Positions 26,253 to 34,538 are shown, counted from the first letter of the stretch. The stretch is DNA of 64,000 nt from Paenibacillus sp. Soil522 (GCF_001428245.1 NZ_LMRV01000001.1:156600-220599), one strand, 5' to 3'. A program made the numbers and translations. The notes: a model not told the origin generated them from the sequence alone.

Positions 26253-26280
26253 GAAGGAATTCAACTCCACGTGTCGAAAA
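26253..26280 (+). promoter_or_regulatory. SigH-type promoter of spo0A with overlapping 0A box 3
   Basis: GAAGGAATT (26253-26261) fits RnAGGAwww fully; 11 bases on, GTCGAAAA (26273-26280) fits RnnGAATw in seven of eight positions. The -10 is overlapped by a third perfect 0A box, TGTCGAA at 26272-26278. This mirrors the sporulation promoter (Ps) of B. subtilis spo0A, which is SigH-dependent and under Spo0A~P control. Confidence 0.8.
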
Positions 26281-26338
26281 CTTTAAGAAGACAACAAGTG
26301 AGCGATATCATGAATATCATTTAAGGGAGGACCACAAC

Positions 26339-27151
26339 TTGCATAAGATCGAAGTATTATTAGCAGACGACAACCGTGAATTTACTAACCTGTTATCGGA
26401 GTACATATCCGAACAAAGTGATATGAGTGTGAGTGGAGTTGCGTACAATGGAGAAGAGGTCTTAAGACATTTGGAGGAAACAAGAAAAGTTCCTGATGTG
26501 CTTATTCTTGATATTATTATGCCGCATTTAGACGGATTGGGCGTTCTTGAGCGTTTGAAAGAAATCAACATGTCCCCGATGCCGAAAATCATTATGCTGA
26601 CAGCCTTTGGTCAAGAAAACATTACCCAAAAAGCGGTGCAGCTTGGCGCTTCCTACTACATTTTGAAGCCGTTCGACATGGATATTTTAGCAAATCGTAT
26701 CCGTCAGCTTGTTGGTAACCCAACGTATTCGTCGACGGGAAGCTTTTCAACGAGCTCTTCCTCCTTGAAATCCAACGTCGTGCCAATTGCTAAAGGAAAA
26801 AATCTGGATGCTAACATCACGAGCATCATTCATGAAATCGGAGTGCCTGCTCATATTAAAGGGTATCAGTACTTGCGAGAAGCGATCACGATGGTTTACA
26901 ACAATATCGAAATTCTTGGCGCGATCACAAAAACGCTTTACCCGGCTATTGCCGAAAAATTCAAAACAACGCCGTCCCGCGTTGAACGCGCGATCCGGCA
27001 CGCGATTGAAGTCGCCTGGACACGCGGCAACATTGACAGCATTAGCCACTTGTTCGGCTACACCATCAACATCAGCAAGTCAAAGCCAACGAATAGTGAA
27101 TTTATTGCGATGGTCGCAGACAAGCTGCGGATTGAGCATAAGGTAAGCTAG
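26339..27151 (+). CDS. spo0A: Sporulation master regulator Spo0A
   Basis: Response regulator at the end of the phosphorelay; Spo0A~P binds 0A boxes and commits the cell to sporulation. The 270-residue protein has a receiver domain with acidic pocket D10/D11 and the phosphoacceptor aspartate D58 ([12 protein letters not shown]), the conserved Lys of ILKPFD, a Ser-rich linker (about 125-150) and the effector domain with the DNA-recognition helix in [18 protein letters not shown]. It starts at TTG 26339, eight bases after GGGAGG. The leader holds three perfect 0A boxes and a SigH-type promoter, so positive/negative autoregulation is likely. Follows spoIVB as in all Bacillales. Confidence 0.98.
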   Translation: MHKIEVLLADDNREFTNLLSEYISEQSDMSVSGVAYNGEEVLRHLEETRKVPDVLILDIIMPHLDGLGVLERLKEINMSPMPKIIMLTAFGQENITQKAVQLGASYYILKPFDMDILANRIRQLVGNPTYSSTGSFSTSSSSLKSNVVPIAKGKNLDANITSIIHEIGVPAHIKGYQYLREAITMVYNNIEILGAITKTLYPAIAEKFKTTPSRVERAIRHAIEVAWTRGNIDSISHLFGYTINISKSKPTNSEFIAMVADKLRIEHKVS

Positions 27152-27186
27152 ATGGGAGCTTTGTGAGGAATGGAGGGGATGGTAAC

Positions 27187-27285
27187 ATGCCCGTAAATTC
27201 CGAGAGTCGCGTTTTGAAACCGTTTCACATTTTTAGAAACGCTGCTGCTTACAACCGCTGTTTATTGGGTATCCATAACCAATGA
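27187..27285 (+). CDS. Small ORF downstream of spo0A (32 aa), overlapping the terminator
   Basis: A 32-codon frame beginning MPVNSESRVLKPFH, with an unusually good ribosome site (GGAGGGGAT) seven bases before ATG 27187, only 35 bases after spo0A. Its last ten codons lie inside the terminator hairpin. I know no family that matches. It could be a genuine small peptide co-transcribed with spo0A or a chance frame; ribosome profiling or conservation would decide. Confidence 0.35.
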   Translation: MPVNSESRVLKPFHIFRNAAAYNRCLLGIHNQ

Positions 27286-27297
27286 AGGCGGTTTTTT
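27253..27297 (+). terminator. Terminator of the spo0A transcript
   Basis: AACCGC / GCGGTT plus an inner ATTGG / CCAAT, followed by T6. It lies 100 bases after the spo0A stop and covers the 3' end of the small frame there. Confidence 0.82.
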
Positions 27298-27306
27298 GCA
27301 TCTGAA

Positions 27307-27333
27307 ACAAAAAAAGGCCATCATAGGATGCCT
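27307..27333 (-). terminator. Terminator of the minus-strand 55-aa gene
   Basis: On the minus strand AGGCATC ... GATGGCCT (one bulged G) is followed by T7. It starts at the stop codon of the minus-strand small gene and faces the spo0A terminator. Confidence 0.75.
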
Positions 27334-27500
27334 CAATTGTAAACGACTCTTCGGTTTAAATAAACATTGCTGCCATATTTCTTGATTAAACCCGACGATT
27401 CTGCTTTGATATAGCTATGTATTTCTATTAAGCGCTGACTTTGCGGTTGAATCGTTTCTTTTACCTTCCCGTCGACGGTAACGTCGAATACGATTTTCAT
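27333..27500 (-). CDS. Conserved-looking small protein (55 aa), unknown
   Basis: A 55-residue frame on the minus strand starting MKIVFDVTVDGKVKETIQ and ending NVYLNRRVVYN. GAGGTG lies five bases before the ATG and a terminator follows immediately, so it is very probably a real gene although too short for many gene callers. The pattern suggests two beta-strands, a helix (SQRLIEIHSYIKAE) and two more strands. No known family recognised. It lies between and convergent to spo0A, and divergent from the coaD-like gene; a TATAAT-like sequence is not obvious upstream. Confidence 0.7.
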   Translation of the reverse strand: MKIVFDVTVDGKVKETIQPQSQRLIEIHSYIKAESSGLIKKYGSNVYLNRRVVYN

Positions 27501-27635
27501 GACTGCACCTCATTTTCTTTTGTTGCTCTAATCATAGTACAGTTGTATTTCGGCATAATAAAATAAAATAGTGTAATTTGTAATCTTATTTAGAAAAAAT
27601 CATCGCATTGTAAACGAATGATTTGAGGTGATAGG

Positions 27636-28112
27636 ATGAAAGCGGTTTACGCAGGCAGCTTTGACCCGATTACGCTCGGTCACGTATCCGTTATTGAGAG
27701 AGCGTTCCAATTGTTTACCGAGGTTCATATTATCGTCGCTAATAACCGATCGAAGAAGCATTATTTTACGATTGAACAACGAACGGAGCTCGTTGCTTTA
27801 TCCGTACCGCAGGATGAAAAAATTCAAATTATACCCTATGAAGGCATCGTAGCTGATTATATCAACGAGCATAACATTAATGTTGTCATACGGGGGATTC
27901 GAAATGCAACCGATCTCGAATATGAGCTGCAGCTAGAGCAATATATCCGCAATACAACGATGGCTGATACGATCTACTTATCTCCTTATACACATTACAT
28001 GCAAACGAGCAGCTCTCTCGTCAGAATGTTTCTGATGTCCGACAAGACGGAGCTGGCTGCTTCCTATATGGTGCCGAAGGCGTACATGCAAATGCTTGAG
28101 TACGTGGAGTAG
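27636..28112 (+). CDS. coaD: CoaD-like phosphopantetheine adenylyltransferase (divergent)
   Basis: A 158-residue nucleotidyltransferase of the CoaD type, which makes dephospho-CoA from 4'-phosphopantetheine and ATP. Active-site motifs are present: AGSFDPITLGH (TxGH), the Lys of NRSKKHYFT, VIRGIRNATDLEYELQ, and TSSSLVRM corresponding to the ISSSxVR loop. It departs from typical CoaD in the second half (e.g. YIRNTTMADTIYLSPYTHYMQ), and CoaD genes normally sit beside rsmD, not spo0A, so it may be a paralogue. ATG 27636 follows GAGGTGAT. Single-gene unit ended by a terminator. Confidence 0.78.
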   Translation: MKAVYAGSFDPITLGHVSVIERAFQLFTEVHIIVANNRSKKHYFTIEQRTELVALSVPQDEKIQIIPYEGIVADYINEHNINVVIRGIRNATDLEYELQLEQYIRNTTMADTIYLSPYTHYMQTSSSLVRMFLMSDKTELAASYMVPKAYMQMLEYVE

Positions 28113-28140
28113 CTTCAGGTTCCATGCAAGCAGGCGCAAA

Positions 28141-28189
28141 AAAACCGCTGGTCTTGGATCGATCTTGACCCGTGGACACTGCGGTTTTG
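28141..28189 (+). terminator. Terminator after the coaD-like gene
   Basis: AACCGC / GCGGTTTT stem with inner GGTC / GACC pairing, followed by a short T run. Only TTTTGT follows, so strength is moderate. Confidence 0.6.
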
Positions 28190-28222
28190 TATGTGTATTG
28201 AGCTGTGTACTACATATTTATA

Positions 28223-28516
28223 TTAGCTTTGCGGCTTCGGCGGGCGAGGGCGCTTTTCTTTGAAACGGGGTGCGACATAATTCCGTTTACGGTCCCGGAA
28301 AAAAGTCCAGCCTGCGATAAAGCCAGCCCCTGCGGCGAACATGATAAATCCGAGCAAAAACTTCAACCAATCAAAGTCGGGCGTAATGGCGTCATTGCCG
28401 AAATCGGAGAAATAAACGAATACGGAATCTTTCATTTTGAGAAAGCCGAAGCAGGCCAGCAGTCCTGGAATAACTAGCAAGAGGATAGCAATAAAGCGCG
28501 CAGTAACTAATTTCAT
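28223..28516 (-). CDS. yqzF: DUF2627 (YqzF-like) membrane protein
   Basis: A 97-residue minus-strand protein with two membrane helices (about 5-28 and 50-72) and a basic, proline-rich tail (RKRNYVAPRFKEKRPRPPKPQS). The ARFIAILLLVIPGLLACFGF start is that of DUF2627, represented by YqzF next to the bkd operon in B. subtilis. Function unknown. AGGAG lies 11 bases before the ATG at 28516. It is divergent from lpdV. Confidence 0.82.
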   Translation of the reverse strand: MKLVTARFIAILLLVIPGLLACFGFLKMKDSVFVYFSDFGNDAITPDFDWLKFLLGFIMFAAGAGFIAGWTFFRDRKRNYVAPRFKEKRPRPPKPQS

Positions 28517-28737
28517 AAAAACAGTTTCTCCTTATCGGTCAAAATATACAGTTAGCTCTATCATACCTTTTTATACGCAGCGTGTCCATTTCAGAAAGGA
28601 CGATGCTATCGCCGGTAAAAACAGGTACAATAAGGATGTATGTCATGTTACAATGCGGATGGGCAAGATGGAGCCACGCCACGGAACATTAGGCTTTACC
28701 AGCATATATTGAAAGTATTTATGGAGGGAATTAGATT

Positions 28738-30165
28738 ATGGCAATACAGGTGGACGTAGCTGTACTCGGAGGCGGACCTGGCGGATATACGGCAGCCATT
28801 CGAGCAGCTCAGCTAGGCAAAAAGGTAGCGATTATTGAAATGGACAAGTTAGGAGGAACTTGTTTACATAAAGGCTGTATTCCAAGTAAATCACTGCTTC
28901 GCAGTGCGGAAGTATATTCAACCTTGCTCGAAGCGAGCTCATACGGCATTCAGGTTGCAGAGGGCGCTATTTCACTCGATTACAATAAAGTGCAAGAACG
29001 GAAGGACCAAACGGTAGAACAGCTATACCGCGGGCTTCAAGGATTAATGCAGAAAAACGGGATACAGATCATTCAAGGCAAAGGAAGAGTGATCGGTCCT
29101 TCGATTTTCTCGCCCAAGAGCGGGTCGCTGGCGGTCGAGCTTCCGGATGGGGAAATGGAGTCTGTCGTATCGACTAATCTGATTATCGCGACTGGCTCAA
29201 GACCTCGTTTATTGCCGGGGTTAACTCCCGATGGTGAATATATTTTGTCTAGCGATGAAGCGTTAGTGATGGACAAACTGCCTGGCTCAATCATTATTGT
29301 GGGTGGAGGCGTGATCGGTGTGGAATGGGCGTCGCTGCTGCAGGATTTTGGCGTTCAGGTTACGCTGGCGGAAGCGGGCTCACGCTTGCTGCCAGGCGAA
29401 GACACGGAGGTTTCCGCTGAGCTGGCCAGAGTGCTGAAGAAGCGCGGGGTACGCGTTCTGACAGGCGTTCAGCTTCAGACTGACCAGTATAAAGGCGAAA
29501 ACGGAGAAGTATCGATCGTGGCAGCAACACCGGAAGGGGACGTATTGCTTACTGCGGAGAAGCTGCTGATTTCCGTCGGACGTAATCCGAATGTAGAAGG
29601 GATCGGCCTTGAAAATACTGACATTCGCACAACTAACGGCGCGATTGAAGTGAATGGTTTCGGTCAAACGAGCGAGCCGCATATTTATGCGATCGGCGAT
29701 GTTACCGGCGGTGTTCAGCTCGCGCATGCTGCTGCACATGAGGGATTAATCGCCGCGGAGCATATTAACGGAGAGAAGCCGGATGCCATTCAGCCTCATT
29801 TGATTCCAAGATGTATATATTCCCGTCCGGAAATCGCTTCTTACGGTCTAACGGAGGATGGAGCCCGTGCGAAGGGGCATGACATCAAGACGGGGAAAAT
29901 TCCGTTTCAAGCGATTGGCAAGGCACTCGTGTTAGGAGAGAAGGATGGCTTTGTCAAGGTGATTGCTGACCGGAAAACAAATGACATCGTCGGTGTCCAT
30001 ATGATCGGAGCTCATGCGACAGATCTTATTTCTGAAGCAGCGCTGGCAGGGGTTCTTAATGCAACGCCATGGGAGGTCGGTCAAATGATCCATCCGCATC
30101 CTACGCTTGCAGAGGCGCTGGGAGAAGCGATGCTGGCTGTTGACGGCAAAGCAATATCGTTCTAA
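28738..30165 (+). CDS. lpdV: Dihydrolipoyl dehydrogenase (E3) of the branched-chain complex
   Basis: Reoxidises dihydrolipoamide on the E2 component using FAD and NAD. The 475-residue protein has the FAD-binding VAVLGGGPGGYTAAIRAAQLG, the redox-active disulfide GGTCLHKGCIPSK, the NAD-binding SIIIVGGGVIGVEWASLL, and the C-terminal catalytic base in HPHPTLAEAL. ATG 28738 follows ATGGAGGG. It opens the lpdV-bkdAA-bkdAB-bkdB group, so it probably serves the branched-chain 2-oxoacid dehydrogenase, which makes the primers for iso/anteiso fatty acids. Confidence 0.94.
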   Translation: MAIQVDVAVLGGGPGGYTAAIRAAQLGKKVAIIEMDKLGGTCLHKGCIPSKSLLRSAEVYSTLLEASSYGIQVAEGAISLDYNKVQERKDQTVEQLYRGLQGLMQKNGIQIIQGKGRVIGPSIFSPKSGSLAVELPDGEMESVVSTNLIIATGSRPRLLPGLTPDGEYILSSDEALVMDKLPGSIIIVGGGVIGVEWASLLQDFGVQVTLAEAGSRLLPGEDTEVSAELARVLKKRGVRVLTGVQLQTDQYKGENGEVSIVAATPEGDVLLTAEKLLISVGRNPNVEGIGLENTDIRTTNGAIEVNGFGQTSEPHIYAIGDVTGGVQLAHAAAHEGLIAAEHINGEKPDAIQPHLIPRCIYSRPEIASYGLTEDGARAKGHDIKTGKIPFQAIGKALVLGEKDGFVKVIADRKTNDIVGVHMIGAHATDLISEAALAGVLNATPWEVGQMIHPHPTLAEALGEAMLAVDGKAISF

Positions 30166-30263
30166 GTATGACTGTTTTCTTTTTGGATCAAATGGAGTTA
30201 TAATGTATATGATCAAGTCTTAGTACCAGGTTATAATAGCGCAAAAAAAAGGAGGAACAATTT

Positions 30264-31292
30264 ATGACCCAATCTGCTGGGCAAAATGTTCGTCATTTGG
30301 AATTAGGGCTTAGCAATGAGCAAGCAATTGATATGTATGTAACGATGGTGACTGCGCGTAAGTTTGACGAGCGGATGCTGCTTCTACAGCGTGCCGGTAA
30401 AATTAACTTCCACGTTTCCGGTGTCGGCCAAGAGGTGGCACAGGTTGCGGCAGCTTTTGCGCTTGACCGTGATAACGATTATTTTTTACCGTACTATCGG
30501 GATTATGGCTTAGTACTCTCGGTAGGCATGACGGTGCGCGATTTACTGTTGTCGGTGTTCGCGAAAGCGGAGGACCCGAATTCAGGCGGACGCCAAATGC
30601 CCGGCCATTTCGGCTCGAAGAAGCTGCGGATTGTGACGGGCTCAAGTCCAGTTACTACGCAGGTTCCTCATGCGGTAGGCATTGCGCTTGCTGCGAAAAT
30701 GAAAAAAAAGCAGCTCGTCAGCTTCGTAACGTTTGGAGAAGGGTCGAGCAACCAGGGCGACTTCCATGAAGGCTGCAACTTTGCGGGAGTGCATAAGCTT
30801 CCTGTCATTTTTATGTGTGAAAATAATCAATATGCAATCTCCGTACCTGTCCATAAGCAGCTTGCCGGAACGGTCGCTGACCGTGCGCTCGGCTATGGCT
30901 TCCCTGGACTTCAGGTTGACGGCAACGATGCTCTAGAAGTGTTCCGGGTTGTAAAGGAAGCGCGCGAGCGCGCAATTGCTGGAGAAGGCCCGACACTAAT
31001 TGAAGCGCTTATGTACCGGATCTCGCCTCATTCTACATCAGATAACGATCTTGCCTATCGTACGAAGGAAGAGGTTGATCTCAATCGTGCGAAAGACGGC
31101 ATCCCTAAATATATGCAATACCTGATCGATTGCGGCATTTGGTCAGAGGAGCTTGAGGCGGAGCTTCAAGTCAACGTTCGCAAGGTGCTTGACGAGGCTA
31201 CAGAATATGGCGACAAAGCACCTTTCCCGACGCCGGAATCTACATTGCTTCACGTATATGCGGATGATGCTGAGCAAGGGGGTGGGGAATAA
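30264..31292 (+). CDS. bkdAA: Branched-chain 2-oxoacid dehydrogenase E1 alpha
   Basis: Thiamine-diphosphate-binding alpha subunit that decarboxylates branched 2-oxoacids from valine, leucine and isoleucine. The 342-residue protein has GGRQMPGHFGS, the ThDP motif VTFGEGSSNQGDFHEGCNFAGVHKLPVIFMCENN and the RISPHSTSDND phosphorylation-loop region. ATG 30264 follows AAAGGAGG. Two TATAAT-like elements (30199-30204, 30232-30237) in the 98-base spacer could start a transcript here. Its last base is the first of bkdAB (31292). Confidence 0.94.
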   Translation: MTQSAGQNVRHLELGLSNEQAIDMYVTMVTARKFDERMLLLQRAGKINFHVSGVGQEVAQVAAAFALDRDNDYFLPYYRDYGLVLSVGMTVRDLLLSVFAKAEDPNSGGRQMPGHFGSKKLRIVTGSSPVTTQVPHAVGIALAAKMKKKQLVSFVTFGEGSSNQGDFHEGCNFAGVHKLPVIFMCENNQYAISVPVHKQLAGTVADRALGYGFPGLQVDGNDALEVFRVVKEARERAIAGEGPTLIEALMYRISPHSTSDNDLAYRTKEEVDLNRAKDGIPKYMQYLIDCGIWSEELEAELQVNVRKVLDEATEYGDKAPFPTPESTLLHVYADDAEQGGGE

Positions 31293-32275
31293 TGGCAGTA
31301 ATCGAATATATTGATGCCATTCGCCAAGCGATGAAGGAAGAAATGGAACGTGATGAGGACGTCTTCGTTCTGGGTGAGGACGTTGGACTCAAAGGTGGCG
31401 TGTTCACGACAACGAAAGGTTTGCTGGAGCAATTCGGCGAGCATCGGGCGCTTGATACGCCGCTTGCGGAATCTGCGATTGCAGGCGTTGCAATCGGTGC
31501 GGCGATGTATGGCATGAAGCCGATCGCAGAAATGCAATACTCCGATTTTATGTTCCCGGCAACCAATCAAATCATCAGCGAAGCAGCCAAAATCCGTTAC
31601 CGCTCGAACAATGATTGGACGTGTCCGCTCGTTATCCGCGCGCCCATCGGCGGCGGTATTTTCGGCGGCCTGTATCATTCGCAATGTCCGGAATCTGTGT
31701 TTTTCGGCACACCCGGTTTGAAAATTGTCGCTCCATATCGTGCTTACGATGCGAAGGGACTACTGAAGGCCGCTGTTCGCGACCCGGACCCGGTCATTTA
31801 TTTTGAAAATAAAAAATGCTATAAGCTCATTAAGGGCGAGGTTCCCGATGATGATTACATCGTTCCGATCGGGAAAGCGAATGTGCTTCGCGAGGGCGAT
31901 GACATTACCGTTATCGGTTATAGTCTTCCGCTTCATTTCGTAGAGCAGGCAGCCGAAGAGCTTGCAGGCGAGGGGATCAACACGCATATCCTTGACTTGC
32001 GGACGCTTCAGCCGCTCGATAAAGAAGGCATTCTTGAAGCCGTGCGAAAAACAGGCAAGGTGCTTATTGTCCATGAGGATAATAAAACGGGCGGTGTAGG
32101 CGCTGAAGTATCAGCCATTATCGCAGAAGAGCTTCTTTATGAGCTGGATGCTCCAATTATGCGACTTTGCGGGCCGGATGTACCGGCAATGCCGATCAAT
32201 CCTCCGGGCGAGAAGTTTTTTATGCTAAATAAAGAAAAAGTGAAAGAAGCCATGCGGCAGCTTGCGCTTTATTAA
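31292..32275 (+). CDS. bkdAB: Branched-chain 2-oxoacid dehydrogenase E1 beta
   Basis: Beta subunit completing the E1 heterotetramer. The 327-residue protein has the transketolase-like VLGEDVGLKGGVFTTTKGL start, DTPLAESAIAGVAIGAAMYG, IMRLCGPDVPAMPINPPGE near the end. ATG 31292 overlaps the bkdAA stop (TAATG), a sign of coupling. The 116-base gap to bkdB contains a short GC-rich hairpin (CCGCC / GGCGG, about 32341-32357) without a T run. Confidence 0.95.
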   Translation: MAVIEYIDAIRQAMKEEMERDEDVFVLGEDVGLKGGVFTTTKGLLEQFGEHRALDTPLAESAIAGVAIGAAMYGMKPIAEMQYSDFMFPATNQIISEAAKIRYRSNNDWTCPLVIRAPIGGGIFGGLYHSQCPESVFFGTPGLKIVAPYRAYDAKGLLKAAVRDPDPVIYFENKKCYKLIKGEVPDDDYIVPIGKANVLREGDDITVIGYSLPLHFVEQAAEELAGEGINTHILDLRTLQPLDKEGILEAVRKTGKVLIVHEDNKTGGVGAEVSAIIAEELLYELDAPIMRLCGPDVPAMPINPPGEKFFMLNKEKVKEAMRQLALY

Positions 32276-32391
32276 AATATAAGAAAGTATAAGCAACGCT
32301 TTTATACAAAGCTTATATGTCAACGTGAACGCTTGCTGTGCCGCCAGAGGACGGCGGTATCCGTTTACGCTGGGCCAGTAGGGAGATGTGA

Positions 32392-33726
32392 ATGATGAAA
32401 ACAATGACGGAAATCGTCGTGCCGCAGCTTGCGGAATCGCTCGTATCAGCCACCATTGATAAATGGGTGAAGCAGCCGGGTGATTGGGTTGAGCTTTATG
32501 AACCTGTCTGTGAAATAATAACGGATAAAGTAAATGCGGAATTGCCTTCCACTGTGGCCGGCAAGCTTGTCAAAATTTTAGTCGGCAAGGGTGAGACCGT
32601 TCCGGTCGGCACACCGATTTGCATAATCGAGACGGAAGGATCGGCAGATCATGCGGGAAGCGGGGCAGCGGATTCTGGGGCGGAAAACGCCGGAAATGTT
32701 TCCGTATCGCCAGCAGCTGAACTTGATTCGGAAGACGCGCCGATGCGCAACCGGTTCTCGCCGGCCGTGCAGCAGCTGGCGGCAGAGCACGCAATCCGAT
32801 TGACCGATGTTCCCGGAACGGGGCTTGGCGGACGTATTACACGTAAGGACGTACTTGCTTATGTTGCGGCCGGCGCCGGAAAAGCGAATATCACTTCGAG
32901 CGGTAACGCAGCCGCGCAAGCGCCTAATACGGTAGATGCGGCGGCACAGGTGCGTTCCTCGGGGATGCATTTGACGGAAACGCCGAGGTTTCCCAAAATT
33001 GAGGTTGAAGGCGCATCCGGGCTTGGCCGCGGTGATAACTTTATTGATGTAACGCCTATTCGCAATACGATTGCCCGCAATATGAGGCAAAGCGTGAGTG
33101 AGATTCCACATGCATGGACGATGATTGAAGTGGATGTGACGAATCTGGTTCTGCTTCGGAATAAGCTTAAAGATGATTTCATGAAACGCGAAGGCATTAA
33201 TTTGACTTATTTGGCTTTCCTGCTCAAAGCTGTCGTAAATGCGATCAAAGACGTGCCTATCATGAATTCCATGTGGGCGGTGGATAAAATAATCGTCAAG
33301 CGGGACATTAACATCGCGCTTGCAGTCGGTACGGAGGATTCCGTGCTCACTCCGGTTATCAAAAATGCCGATCACAAAAACGTTGCCGGATTGGCAAAAG
33401 AAATCGAGGAGCTCGCCCGTAAGACGAGAGAAGGAAAGCTGACGCTGTCTGATATGCAGGGGGGCACCTTTACCGTCAACAATACAGGATCCTTCGGATC
33501 AATTTTGTCATATCCGATCATTAACTACCCGCAAGCTGCCATTTTAACATTTGAATCAATCGTGAAGCGTCCAGTCGTTATTAATGACATGATTGCGGTT
33601 CGTTCGATGGCTAATTTATGTCTGTCGCTCGATCACCGGATTTTGGACGGCGTCATTTGCGGTCGTTTCTTGCAGCGCGTAAAGGATAATTTGGAGAGCT
33701 TTAACCTCGAAAGCAAATTGTATTAG
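32392..33726 (+). CDS. bkdB: Branched-chain 2-oxoacid dehydrogenase E2 (lipoyl acyltransferase)
   Basis: Transfers the branched acyl group from E1 to CoA through a lipoyl arm. The 444-residue protein has one N-terminal lipoyl domain (1-80, lipoylated Lys in EIITDKVNAELPS), an Ala/Gly/Ser-rich linker, a peripheral subunit-binding domain (about 120-155, FSPAVQQLAAEHAIRL), a second flexible linker and the catalytic domain with the active-site LDHRILDG. ATG 32392 follows GGGAG. lipB, which supplies octanoyl groups for lipoylation, follows 17 bases later. Confidence 0.95.
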   Translation: MMKTMTEIVVPQLAESLVSATIDKWVKQPGDWVELYEPVCEIITDKVNAELPSTVAGKLVKILVGKGETVPVGTPICIIETEGSADHAGSGAADSGAENAGNVSVSPAAELDSEDAPMRNRFSPAVQQLAAEHAIRLTDVPGTGLGGRITRKDVLAYVAAGAGKANITSSGNAAAQAPNTVDAAAQVRSSGMHLTETPRFPKIEVEGASGLGRGDNFIDVTPIRNTIARNMRQSVSEIPHAWTMIEVDVTNLVLLRNKLKDDFMKREGINLTYLAFLLKAVVNAIKDVPIMNSMWAVDKIIVKRDINIALAVGTEDSVLTPVIKNADHKNVAGLAKEIEELARKTREGKLTLSDMQGGTFTVNNTGSFGSILSYPIINYPQAAILTFESIVKRPVVINDMIAVRSMANLCLSLDHRILDGVICGRFLQRVKDNLESFNLESKLY

Positions 33727-33743
33727 AAAAGGGGAACACCATC

Positions 33744-34451
33744 ATGGCTGAAGCGGACAACGCAAATGTCTTAAGACGGCTGGATGCCCAGTATATCGGC
33801 TTGCTTGATTACGCTCAGGCGTGGGAGCTGCAAAAAGCATACGTAAAACAAATTGATCAGGGGGAGCGCGAGCAGTCGCTGCTCCTTCTTCAGCATCCGC
33901 CAACCTATACAATGGGTTCTGACAAACATCCCGAGCACTTGCTTCTAGATGAAGCAGAGCTTAAGGAGCGCGGCATTGCTTTGTTCCAAATCGATCGCGG
34001 GGGGGATATTACCTATCACGGACCCGGTCAGCTGGTTGGTTATCCGCTGCTTTATTTGGAAGCTGAAGGCCTTGATTTACACGCTTATTTGCGCAGTCTC
34101 GAGCAAGTCATTATCAATTGGCTTGCCGAGTACGGTATAGAAGCGGGAAGAAAGCCGGAATATACAGGAGTGTGGGTCGGTGACCAGAAGATTGCTGCCA
34201 TCGGGGTGAAATTTAATAAAGCCCGGCAGCGGCGGGGCTTTATTACGAGTCACGGCTTTGCTCTAAATATCAAATCAGGGATAGCCGCAGAAGGGTTTAG
34301 CGGAATCGTCCCTTGCGGAATCCAACAATTCGGCGTAACCTCATTCAATGATTTAACCGGGCTCGAGCTATCGGTTGAGGAAGCGGCGAACCAATTGCTC
34401 CCTCATTTTGTGAAAGAATTCAAATGTGAGTTGGATCTAGTAAAGAAATAG
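33744..34451 (+). CDS. lipB: Octanoyl-ACP:protein octanoyltransferase LipB
   Basis: Transfers octanoate from acyl carrier protein to lipoyl domains, the first step of lipoate synthesis. The 235-residue protein has the family motif RGGDITYHGPGQLVGYP, the GVWVGDQKIAAIGVKF segment with the conserved Lys, and the catalytic Cys in IVPCGIQQFGVTS. ATG 33744 follows AAAAGGGG. B. subtilis uses the unrelated LipM instead, so LipB coupled to the bkd genes is noteworthy. Its last 15 bases overlap the convergent Prli42 gene. Confidence 0.95.
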   Translation: MAEADNANVLRRLDAQYIGLLDYAQAWELQKAYVKQIDQGEREQSLLLLQHPPTYTMGSDKHPEHLLLDEAELKERGIALFQIDRGGDITYHGPGQLVGYPLLYLEAEGLDLHAYLRSLEQVIINWLAEYGIEAGRKPEYTGVWVGDQKIAAIGVKFNKARQRRGFITSHGFALNIKSGIAAEGFSGIVPCGIQQFGVTSFNDLTGLELSVEEAANQLLPHFVKEFKCELDLVKK

Positions 34452-34538
34452 CGAACCAAGACCAGCTACCAAAGTGGATAAAATCAGTGCGGTAACGACT
34501 AAAATAGCTACAATCCGGATCAATCGCTGTTTGCGCAT
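34437..34538 (-). CDS. prli42: Stressosome-associated miniprotein Prli42
   Basis: A 33-residue minus-strand protein: basic N-terminus MRKQRLIRIV followed by one membrane helix (VAILVVTALILSTLVAGLGSLFLY). This is the pattern of Prli42, the miniprotein that anchors the stressosome to the membrane in Listeria, and annotated Paenibacillus versions likewise start MRKQR. AAGGGG lies about seven bases before the ATG at 34538. The gene overlaps the 3' end of lipB on the other strand by 15 bases. Confidence 0.78.
   Translation of the reverse strand: MRKQRLIRIVAILVVTALILSTLVAGLGSLFLY

Noticed and set aside
28517..28737. Search for a sigma-54 (SigL) promoter before lpdV
   Set aside because: B. subtilis bkd uses SigL and BkdR, but no TGGCAC-N5-TTGCA type element is present and no bkdR gene is nearby.
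32578..33375. 265-codon minus-strand frame opposite bkdB
   Set aside because: Arg/His/Cys-rich shadow translation over a certain gene; no family resemblance.
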